Origin: Emticicia aquatilis
Lineage (GTDB): Bacteria > Bacteroidota > Bacteroidia > Cytophagales > Spirosomataceae
Direction of reading: 5' to 3'
DNA length: 64,000 nt
Assembly: GCF_014644295.1 (NCBI RefSeq)
Contig: NZ_BMKK01000011.1
Coordinates: 152,772-216,771, forward strand
Of this stretch, positions 56,951 through 64,000 are shown piece after piece. The notes beneath the pieces were generated by a model that was not told where the DNA came from, did not search any database, and worked only from the letters and a program-made list of their open reading frames with translations. Within the stretch, counting starts at the first letter, position 1, and the number at the start of each line of letters is the position of its first letter. Made by a program: the position numbers and the translations under genes.

Positions 56951-59935
56951 TTACTCTGCCACTCTCGAATAATATTTATTATAGATAGCTTCGTAGCGTT
57001 TTGCTGCGGCTTCTTGGTTATTTCTGCTGCAGATATTGGCAATCACCTGTAAGTTACGAAGGTTGATTTGCAAATAATCTTGAATATTATCAGGCATCCA
57101 TTCGGCACTTTTCTGACCTGCCTTCTGAGTAAAGTACGCCAAGTTTCCATCAGCACGCTTTGTGATTGTTTCGGCAATTTCCATTGCTTTTTTGCTGTCA
57201 CCTACTTCAAAGTAATACATCACGTAGTTGGTGCAAAGTTGGTCATAAGGAATTACGTTATCAGGCAATACTTTATTGGCATAATCAAGAACCTCTTTAG
57301 CTTTGGTTTTCTTTTCTTCTCTAACCAGTTGGTCAGCTAAACGCAAGAACGCCAAACGAGCAGTGATGATAGGCACTTTCAAGTAAGTTTCCGAATCATA
57401 ATATACATTCGGGTTATCCATTCCTCGCCAAGCCATTTTCTTCAACATATTGTCATACATGATGTCAGTATTCGCAAAACCATCATCGCCTTGGCTTACT
57501 TTGATTGGCAATAAACGGTAAGCATAACCTTCCAACTGCATATAATCTTTCAGATTCAAATAGTTGTCGTTAGCCAATGTTCCTGCGAAATAAATTGGAC
57601 GTTTCCAGTTATTCTGAGCAATCATTTCGAGCTGCATCAAATCGTTTTTCAACAAATCACGTTTACCGATGTTCCAAGTGATTTGTCCAGTCAAATATGG
57701 TTCAAATTGTTTCGGAACGAAGCCCATTTTCTTCACAGCCTCAACATCATAATTCAAGAAAAGACTATCTGATGGCAAGGAATTGATGCTTTCGCCAGTT
57801 GTTAATGGAATCTGAATCGCTGGGTCGTTTTTCTTTACCAATTCCAAATAATCTTTCAAGTTGATTGGGTCGTTCAGACGCTCAACGAAAGGAATTTGGT
57901 CGTTTACTCCACTCAATAATTGGTCGGTTGTAAAAGTAATCGGTAAGGCTTCCGACTGATAAGTTTTGCGTTTCATTTGCTCGCAATACCAGTCAGTACC
58001 CAATAAGCTGAGGTTACAAACACGTACGTCAGTACGGAAACCTTCTACTTCCTGCACATACCAAAGTGGGAAAGTATCGTTATCGCCACCTGTAAACAAG
58101 ATTGCGTTCGGGGCACATGAATTCAATAAGTTTTTAGCAAAATCTACTTGGTGGTAGCGGCCTGAGCGGTCGTGTCCTTTCCAAGTTTGTGGAAGCATAA
58201 TCAATGGCACTGCCAAACCAACAACCGTAGCGGCAACTGCTCTACTTTGTGTATTTTTGATAAATTTCAAGACATAATCAAACAAGCCCATTACGCCAAG
58301 ACCTACCCAAATAGCCCAAATATAGAACGAACCCACATAGATATAATCACGCTCACGTGGCTCTACTGGCGGAGAGTTAAGGTAAACAACCAAGCCAATA
58401 CCAGTAAATAAGAATAACAAGAACATTACGAGTGCATCACGTTCACGACGGAAATAGTGATACAATAGACCCAAAATACCTAAGATAACTGGTAAGCCAT
58501 AGAAATTTGTACGGCCACGGTTTTCTTTGACAGCAGGTGGAAGTTTATCTTTTGTTTCGAGTATGTTGGTTGGGCCTGCACCCTCAATATCGCTTGAGCG
58601 TCCCCAAAAATTCCATGCAAAATAACGCCAGTACATATAGCCCATTTGGCGTTTCATCATGTAGCCAATATTAGTGAAAAGCGTTGGTTTTTGACCTTCG
58701 GCAAGACCCATTTCTTGACGATAGATTTGCTGATGACCAGCATCACTACTCCACATACGAGGCAAAAGACTTTCGCTGTTTGGTCCCCAAATGTAGTTTG
58801 GTTTGTAGTCATATACTTCGTATTTGTTTTTACCCATTTTGTAAATAGGCTCACCATTTTCGATTGATTCGAGTTTTCCAGTGAAAACAGGGCCGTATAA
58901 TAATGGGCGACTACCATATTGCTCACGTTTCAAGTACGAAACATAGTTCAATACGTTGCTCGGATTGTTTTCGTTGATTGGAGGGTTGTAGTTTGAACGA
59001 ATCAAAGCGATTGTATAAGACGAATAACCAATCAATACAAAGGCGAATGAAATCAAGGCTGTATTGGCAATCACCATGCCTTTCTTTTGCGTGTAGAAAA
59101 TCCCGTAGCTCAATGCTCCAACAAGCACGATTACGAAGAAAATAATACCCGAACTAAATGGCATTCCGAAGGTATTAACGAAGAGTTTTTCAAACGTAAA
59201 ACCAAGTGATGGGAAACCCGTAATGACACCTACGTTTACTACACCTAAAACTACCATACCCACTAAAAATGCAGCTATGCCACCTTTCCAAGTGATTTTC
59301 TTAGCTTTTTTGTAATAATATACTAAGCCGAGAGCAGGAATCGTAACGAGGTTGAGCAAGTGAACTCCAATAGAAAGACCTACTAAATAGGCTGTAAAAA
59401 TCAAGAAACGATTAGCTTGTGCTTCGTCTTCGATGATTTCCCAACGAAATGCCGCCCAGATAACGATTGCCGTAAAGAATGACGACATACCATAAACCTC
59501 GGCCTCAACTGCTGAAAACCAGAAAGAATCAGAAAAAGCATATACCAACGAACCCACAGCACTTGCCCCAATCACCAAGATTGTTTGGGTTGTGTCGAGT
59601 TCTGCACCTTTTTTACCGAAAACTTTACGAGCCAAAAGCGAGATTGTCCAGAACATAAACAAAATCGTAAAAGCACTGGCAATTACTGAAACCATATTGA
59701 CCATCAGAGCCACTTTTGTTACATCGCTACCTGCCAATAATGAAGCCATACGGCCAATCAATAAGAAAAGAGGTGCACCAGCTGGGTGTGGAACTTGTAG
59801 TTTGTAAGAACAAGCAATAAACTCTCCGCAGTCCCAAAAGCTGGCGGTAGGTTCAACGGTGAGAGTATAGGTAATAAGTGAAACGGCAAAAACCGCCCAT
59901 CCGACGATGTTATTGAGCCTTGTGAAATTGTTCAT
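56951..59935 (-). CDS. DUF2723 (GT117) protein O-glycosyltransferase-like membrane protein
   Basis: 994 residues. The N-terminal signature ASFWDCGEFIACSYKLQVPH and PAGAPLFLLIGR is DUF2723, with acidic residue in the first periplasmic loop as in GT-C enzymes. About ten to twelve membrane helices cover residues 10-560; the last 400 residues are soluble with TPR-like helices (LAFLRLADQLVREEKKTKAK, NVIPYDQLC). DUF2723 proteins have been placed in glycosyltransferase family 117 and are linked to O-glycosylation of periplasmic proteins in Bacteroidota. Substrate and donor are not visible here. Monocistronic. Confidence 0.85.
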   Translation of the reverse strand: MNNFTRLNNIVGWAVFAVSLITYTLTVEPTASFWDCGEFIACSYKLQVPHPAGAPLFLLIGRMASLLAGSDVTKVALMVNMVSVIASAFTILFMFWTISLLARKVFGKKGAELDTTQTILVIGASAVGSLVYAFSDSFWFSAVEAEVYGMSSFFTAIVIWAAFRWEIIEDEAQANRFLIFTAYLVGLSIGVHLLNLVTIPALGLVYYYKKAKKITWKGGIAAFLVGMVVLGVVNVGVITGFPSLGFTFEKLFVNTFGMPFSSGIIFFVIVLVGALSYGIFYTQKKGMVIANTALISFAFVLIGYSSYTIALIRSNYNPPINENNPSNVLNYVSYLKREQYGSRPLLYGPVFTGKLESIENGEPIYKMGKNKYEVYDYKPNYIWGPNSESLLPRMWSSDAGHQQIYRQEMGLAEGQKPTLFTNIGYMMKRQMGYMYWRYFAWNFWGRSSDIEGAGPTNILETKDKLPPAVKENRGRTNFYGLPVILGILGLLYHYFRRERDALVMFLLFLFTGIGLVVYLNSPPVEPRERDYIYVGSFYIWAIWVGLGVMGLFDYVLKFIKNTQSRAVAATVVGLAVPLIMLPQTWKGHDRSGRYHQVDFAKNLLNSCAPNAILFTGGDNDTFPLWYVQEVEGFRTDVRVCNLSLLGTDWYCEQMKRKTYQSEALPITFTTDQLLSGVNDQIPFVERLNDPINLKDYLELVKKNDPAIQIPLTTGESINSLPSDSLFLNYDVEAVKKMGFVPKQFEPYLTGQITWNIGKRDLLKNDLMQLEMIAQNNWKRPIYFAGTLANDNYLNLKDYMQLEGYAYRLLPIKVSQGDDGFANTDIMYDNMLKKMAWRGMDNPNVYYDSETYLKVPIITARLAFLRLADQLVREEKKTKAKEVLDYANKVLPDNVIPYDQLCTNYVMYYFEVGDSKKAMEIAETITKRADGNLAYFTQKAGQKSAEWMPDNIQDYLQINLRNLQVIANICSRNNQEAAAKRYEAIYNKYYSRVAE

Positions 59936-60141
59936 TTTTTGAGATTAGTGAATGAATATTCTCTTGGAAAAAGCAAATTATTAATTGGACTTTCCTTTAT
60001 GACCCAAAATTAGGGAATTTGCAGGATAATTAGGCAGAAAAGAAACTTAAATTATCTTAAAATACGTAAAAATCATGTAATAGCAGGGGTAAATTGAAAG
60101 AAAAATTCAACCAAAATTCGAGTTATAGTTCTAAAAAGCAT

Positions 60142-61389
60142 TTATGATTTAGGTTTTTGCATAAATTTTCGGATACCAAAAATCAGCAATAGACCAAAGA
60201 CCAAATATAGTGCCGATGTTGCACTGATTGAAGCACTCATGCCATATTTGGTGCTTGCGTAGGCAATAGCAATAGGAGCAATACCACCACCAAACCAACC
60301 GATTGAGTTCATAAAACCAACGGCGGTTGCACGGTTTTTGGGTTTTACAACATCGTGCAACGATGCCCAAATATTGGCATCATAAAGCCCTTTGAAATAA
60401 CCAAAACCGATAAGTGCCAAAATCAGAATAGGGATTGAGAGCGTCCAACCCGCCAAAAATATAAACGGTACACCCATCAATAAACCGATGCTTTGTGTCA
60501 TCATTCGGCCGCCTCGATAGCTTTTTACTAATTTATCAGCTAAAAATCCACCCGAAATAACTCCCAAAACAGATGCCATTTGTAGGTAGAATGTGGCATT
60601 CAAACCCGCCATCGAAAGGCTCATATTGAATTTATTGTAGAGAAACGAAGGCATCCAAGTTAAGAAGATACTGGCCACGAAATTTGCTCCTACAAAAACT
60701 GCCACCAGAATCCAGACCATCGGTTGGCTGAAGACTTGCTTGATGTTATCAAAAATATTTCCTTGTTTCAAGTCGAGTAGTACGTGTGAATTATCTTCGA
60801 TTTCGTCGTGTATTTCGGCTTGGCCACGAACTGGTTCTTTCAGAAAACCCAGTAAAACAACTCCTAAAAGTACGCCAAGCCCACCAAATAAATAAAAACT
60901 CGTGTGCCAACCATAGTATTGTCCCATGAAGCCCGCAACCGTTCCGCCCGCAATCGTACCTGCATAAACACTTGATTGGTGAAATGACATGGCTTTCGAG
61001 CGAGTTTCTTTGCTATGATAATCGCTCAGAAGCGACATAGATGCTGGAAAATAAAAGGCTTCGCCAAAACCTTCTAAGGCTCGACAAATAACTAAATGAA
61101 CGTAGTTGGTAGAAAGTGCAGTGCCGATTGTAACAAGCGACCAAAATATAAGACCACCAATGATGAGGGTTTTACGTTGAAATTTATCACCAACAATGCC
61201 CGCAATTGCTCCAAAACCAGCATAAACCCACATAAACGCTGCTCCAACGATGCCGAGCTGAACATCGCTCAAACCCATTTCTTGTTTCAATAATGGAAAT
61301 ACTGAAAAGATAGCTTGGCGGTCGGCGTAGTTGAAGAAACATACGAACCATAACATAAAAACAACCCACCATTTGTAGTTTTTGCTCAT
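60142..61389 (-). CDS. MFS transporter (anion:cation symporter type)
   Basis: 415 residues with twelve membrane helices. Start YKWWVVFMLWFVCFFNYADRQAI (NYADRQ is typical of the ACS branch that takes up sugar acids and organic anions), the loop motif GDKFQRKTLIIGG between helices 2 and 3, and RALEGFGEAFYFPASMSLL (helix 4-5). The central loop VRGQAEIHDEIEDNSHV splits two six-helix halves. Substrate not set. Monocistronic, no glycan genes directly adjacent. Confidence 0.9.
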   Translation of the reverse strand: MSKNYKWWVVFMLWFVCFFNYADRQAIFSVFPLLKQEMGLSDVQLGIVGAAFMWVYAGFGAIAGIVGDKFQRKTLIIGGLIFWSLVTIGTALSTNYVHLVICRALEGFGEAFYFPASMSLLSDYHSKETRSKAMSFHQSSVYAGTIAGGTVAGFMGQYYGWHTSFYLFGGLGVLLGVVLLGFLKEPVRGQAEIHDEIEDNSHVLLDLKQGNIFDNIKQVFSQPMVWILVAVFVGANFVASIFLTWMPSFLYNKFNMSLSMAGLNATFYLQMASVLGVISGGFLADKLVKSYRGGRMMTQSIGLLMGVPFIFLAGWTLSIPILILALIGFGYFKGLYDANIWASLHDVVKPKNRATAVGFMNSIGWFGGGIAPIAIAYASTKYGMSASISATSALYLVFGLLLIFGIRKFMQKPKS

Positions 61390-61516
61390 GTAGTTTTCAT
61401 TAATTTCTGCAAAATACTTTGAAAAAATTTATGCTGAAACTTTTTATGTTTTTTCGGATAAAAAATTTAATAATTTAAAGATGAATGAGGTTTGAGTGTA
61501 GATTTCAGGCATAAAA

Positions 61517-61550
61517 AAAGTGGTTTGAAGAATGTTCTCCAAACCACTTT
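61517..61550 (-). terminator. Terminator of dnaJ
   Basis: AAAGTGGTTTG (61517-61527) pairs with CAAACCACTTT (61540-61550); on the minus strand a run of seven T follows. Confidence 0.85.
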
Positions 61551-61574
61551 ATAATATTATATTTTTCTGATTTC

Positions 61575-62726
61575 TCAATGAAAGAAATCTTTCATTTTAT
61601 CAAAAATACTTCTGTCGTTTTTATCAGCTTTTGGCTGGAAATTAGGTGAATTTCTGAGCTTTTCGAGTATGGCTCTTTCTTCCGACGTAATTGAAGTTGG
61701 AGTAAATAAACTTAAATGTACTAATTGGTCACCTACACCGTAGCTGTTGAGTTCTTTCAAACCTTTACCTTTCAGACGTAAGATTTCGCCCGACTGAGTT
61801 CCAGCTTTGATATTTATCTTTACTTTTCCTCCAACTGTAGGAATCTCAACGTCTTTACCCAGGGCAGCATCTGCAAAGTTCATGCGTAACTCATAGATGA
61901 TATTGCTACCGTCACGTTTGAGTTCTGGGTGTTCTTCTTCTTCAATTACAATCAATAAATCACCTGCAATTCCGCCACGAGTAGGTACATTACCTTTTCC
62001 TGTCATCGAAAGTTGCATTCCTTCGGCTACACCCGCAGGAATTTTGATTGATAATAAATCCTCGTTCAATTGACGGCCTTCTCCAAAACATACATCACAA
62101 CGCTCAGTAACCACTTTTCCTTCGCCTTGACAAGTCGGACACGGACTCGTCGAAACCATCTGGCCGAGCATCGTATTCACAACCTTACGCACTTGTCCTT
62201 GCCCATTACAGGTTGCACAAGTTTTTAGTGAAGTACCGTGTTTTGAGCCGTTTCCGCTACAAGTATTACACGAAACGTATCGTTTTACTTTTATTTTCTT
62301 TTCTACACCATTGGCAATTTCTTCTAAGTCGAGTTTGAGTTTAATTCTCAAATCCGAGCCTTTTCTTACGCTCGGGCCACTGCTACGTCGGCCGCCACCG
62401 CCACCAAAGAAACTACTAAATGGACTATCATCGCCGAAAACACTTCCAAAAATATCTTCCATGTTTACGCCCGCACCACCACCGAAGCCACCTGCTCCGC
62501 CTACACCTTGATGCCCAAACTGGTCGTAACGTTGACGTTTCTCAGCATCTGATAATATGCCATAAGCTTCGGCAATTTCTTTAAATTTTTCCTCAGCTGC
62601 TTTATCTCCCGGATTTTTATCTGGGTGATACTGTATAGCCAGCTTTCTGTAGGCTTTCTTTAAATCATCTTCTGAAGCATTTTTAGCAACGCCCAGTACT
62701 TCGTAATAATCTTTCTTCTGTGCCAT
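61575..62726 (-). CDS. dnaJ: Chaperone DnaJ
   Basis: 383 residues from ATG 62726 ([13 protein letters not shown]). The J-domain has the HPD motif in [10 protein letters not shown], the glycine/phenylalanine-rich region follows ([13 protein letters not shown]), then four zinc-finger repeats [24 protein letters not shown] and CDVCFGEG, and the C-terminal substrate-binding domain. It works with DnaK and GrpE in protein folding. dnaK is not in the window. The gene follows grpE by 79 bases, which hold a perfect 26-bp hairpin. Confidence 0.98.
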   Translation of the reverse strand: MAQKKDYYEVLGVAKNASEDDLKKAYRKLAIQYHPDKNPGDKAAEEKFKEIAEAYGILSDAEKRQRYDQFGHQGVGGAGGFGGGAGVNMEDIFGSVFGDDSPFSSFFGGGGGRRSSGPSVRKGSDLRIKLKLDLEEIANGVEKKIKVKRYVSCNTCSGNGSKHGTSLKTCATCNGQGQVRKVVNTMLGQMVSTSPCPTCQGEGKVVTERCDVCFGEGRQLNEDLLSIKIPAGVAEGMQLSMTGKGNVPTRGGIAGDLLIVIEEEEHPELKRDGSNIIYELRMNFADAALGKDVEIPTVGGKVKINIKAGTQSGEILRLKGKGLKELNSYGVGDQLVHLSLFTPTSITSEERAILEKLRNSPNFQPKADKNDRSIFDKMKDFFH

Positions 62727-62740
62727 ATTTTTGAATGATA

Positions 62741-62801
62741 GAATGATAGAATGAGCGAATGATAGAATCCTGCACTCTATCATTCGCTCATTCTATCATT
62801 C
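62741..62801. other. Perfect 26-bp inverted repeat between grpE and dnaJ
   Basis: Bases 62741-62766 are the exact complement of 62776-62801, with a 9-base loop. The arm is built of GAATGATA-type units. The structure ends 14 bases before the dnaJ ATG, so in the message it would sit just upstream of the start. Confidence 0.8.
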
Positions 62802-62805
62802 AAAA

Positions 62806-63363
62806 TTATGAACCCACTACCACTTTTGCGTAGCGAATTACTTTATCGTTTAGGTAGTATCCTTTTTCTACTTCATCAATTACTTTACCTTTATTTTCAT
62901 CACCTGCTGCAAATTGTGTGATGCACTCGTGAAGTTCAACATCAAAATCTTTTCCTTTAGATTCGATTGCTTTTACACCTTTGCTGGCCAGTGTTTTTTG
63001 GAATTTGTTGAAAATCAATGCAATACCTTCTTTCATTGGCTCTACTTCGGTCACTGTCTCGAATGACTTATTGGCACGCTCGAAATCGTCAACAATCGGA
63101 ATGAGTTCTTTGATTAAGCCTTCTGAGGCATTCTGAATCATTTCGATTTTCTCTTTTGATGTACGACGACGGAAATTCTCGAAGTCGGCATATAATCGTA
63201 AATATTTATCTTTTGCTTCGGCAAGTTGTGCTTCGAGTGATGCAGACACCGATTCGTTTTCTTCAACACTCTCTTGTTCTTCTACAATTTCTTCTGCCTC
63301 TACGGTTGTTTCTTCTACTACTTGCTCATTATTAACTGTCGCTTCTTCTTTATTCTCTGCCAT
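62806..63363 (-). CDS. grpE: Nucleotide exchange factor GrpE
   Basis: 185 residues from ATG 63363 (MAENKEEATVNNE). A long acidic disordered N-terminus precedes the coiled coil (EAQLAEAKDKYLRLYADFEN, FRRRTSKEKIEMIQNA) and the beta-wing head (DVELHECITQ, GKVIDEVEKGYYLNDKVIR, AKVVVGS). GrpE releases ADP from DnaK and dimerises through the coiled coil. The reading to 63399 would add twelve residues unlike GrpE. First gene of the grpE-dnaJ unit, divergent from the Rid gene. Confidence 0.97.
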   Translation of the reverse strand: MAENKEEATVNNEQVVEETTVEAEEIVEEQESVEENESVSASLEAQLAEAKDKYLRLYADFENFRRRTSKEKIEMIQNASEGLIKELIPIVDDFERANKSFETVTEVEPMKEGIALIFNKFQKTLASKGVKAIESKGKDFDVELHECITQFAAGDENKGKVIDEVEKGYYLNDKVIRYAKVVVGS

Positions 63364-63536
63364 TTTGTAATCTATTTTATTTTGTGCAAATTTCGACAAT
63401 TATTTTGCCAATAAGAAATTTACTGACAAGATGGCAGAAAATACCAACTTCGCTGTCTTTTTGAGGTGACATTTTATAAATGGCACGATAGCTTGTTGAT
63501 TTTAACACAGAAAAAATTATTAAAAAACGTAAGGTA

Positions 63537-63926
63537 ATGGAAAGAATTAATGTATCGACTGGAGCAAAATGGGAAGACATCATTGGGTATTCACGTGCAG
63601 TAAAAATTGGTAATGTCATAGAAGTAACGGGTACAGTAGCAACTGATGGAAGTGGCGAACTGGTAGGTAAAGGAGATGTTTATCTGCAAACGAAGTTTAT
63701 AATTTTGAAAGTTGAGAAAGTACTCGAACAGTTGGGTGCTTCGTTGAAAGATGTAGTGCGTACACGTATTTATGCAACTGATATTTCGAAGTGGGAAGAA
63801 ATCGGAAAGGCTCACGGAGAGTTTTTTGGAACTATAAAACCTTGCACGACAATGGTTCAAGTAAGTGCCTTGATTGGAGCAGATTATTTAGTAGAAATTG
63901 AGTTTTCGGCTATATTAGGAGCGTAA
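63537..63926 (+). CDS. Rid-family (YjgF) protein lacking the catalytic arginine
   Basis: 129 residues of the YjgF/YER057c/UK114 fold. VIEVTGTVATDG, VLEQLGASLKDVVRTRIYAT and HGEFFGTIKPCTTMVQVSAL are the family blocks. The arginine of the PARS-type motif that binds the imine substrate carboxylate in RidA (near residue 104) is replaced by threonine (PCTTMV). So this is one of the Rid subfamilies that do not deaminate enamines the RidA way. It is divergent from grpE and has no obvious partner gene inside the window. The last 74 bases of the window show no further feature. Confidence 0.88.
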   Translation: MERINVSTGAKWEDIIGYSRAVKIGNVIEVTGTVATDGSGELVGKGDVYLQTKFIILKVEKVLEQLGASLKDVVRTRIYATDISKWEEIGKAHGEFFGTIKPCTTMVQVSALIGADYLVEIEFSAILGA

Positions 63927-64000
63927 TTCCTGTGGTAGAGACGTTTCATTTGCCGAGCGAAGTAGGGTTATACCTGTAAAAAGCGAAACTTGATTGTGCC

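Noticed and set aside
1..64000. tRNA or rRNA genes
   Set aside because: I looked for GTTCGA-type T-loops with acceptor pairing and for rRNA-like conserved stretches and found none, though short tRNAs can be missed by eye.

Overview
The window is AT-rich bacterial chromosome from a member of the Bacteroidota, most likely the Cytophagales (an Emticicia/Arcicella/Runella-type relative; genus is inference). Signs are the repeated -7 element TAnnTTTG, the near absence of purine-rich ribosome sites, a TonB-dependent receptor, GT117/DUF2723, PafA-like phosphatase, DUF1080, M56/BlaI and stand-alone sorting-domain-like proteins. I see no rRNA, tRNA, CRISPR array, transposase or integrase gene. The content is chromosomal but rich in small palindromic repeats.

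Layout. 0-6.5 kb: stress and regulator genes (partial GlxA-type regulator, DinB, SRPBCC, two HxlR regulators each beside a redox or membrane gene, DoxX, nitroreductase, RBBP9-like hydrolase, DUF1080 lipoprotein) and a surface protein flanked by a decayed DoxX tail. 6.5-18.3 kb: secreted hydrolases for glycans and esters (serine hydrolase, GH43-like enzyme, DUF4965 family enzyme, esterase, kelch protein), separated by palindrome clusters. 18.4-27 kb: YjdM, nitrilase, AraC regulators, hydrolases, a DUF5690 transporter with a decayed second tail 3.3 kb away, and a MITE-like element. 27-30 kb: a BlaI/M56 sensor pair with three operators. 30-36.8 kb: DUF1080, three tandem small secreted proteins, SGNH esterase, polysaccharide deacetylase, class II aldolase. 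36.9-39.1 kb: TetR, short-chain dehydrogenase and membrane protein under matching operators. 39.1-54.3 kb: DUF2520, a 24-repeat peptidoglycan-binding protein, thioredoxin-like protein, FKBP pair, NrnA, PafA, a small HExxH protein, lysoplasmalogenase, M28 peptidase, deoxyribonucleotidase, alkyl sulfatase. 53.7-64 kb: a TonB receptor and lipoprotein sharing operators over the same promoter position, the GT117 glycosyltransferase, an MFS transporter, dnaJ and grpE with a perfect 26-bp hairpin between them, and a Rid-family protein.

Most of the genes are single or short transcription units ended by clear hairpins. The strongest new leads are regulatory: paired operators (BlaI, TetR, HxlR, metal-type). 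Beyond those I would look at the repeat-built cell-wall protein, the sorting-domain-like trio, and two places where a gene's 3' end is repeated on the far side of neighbouring genes.
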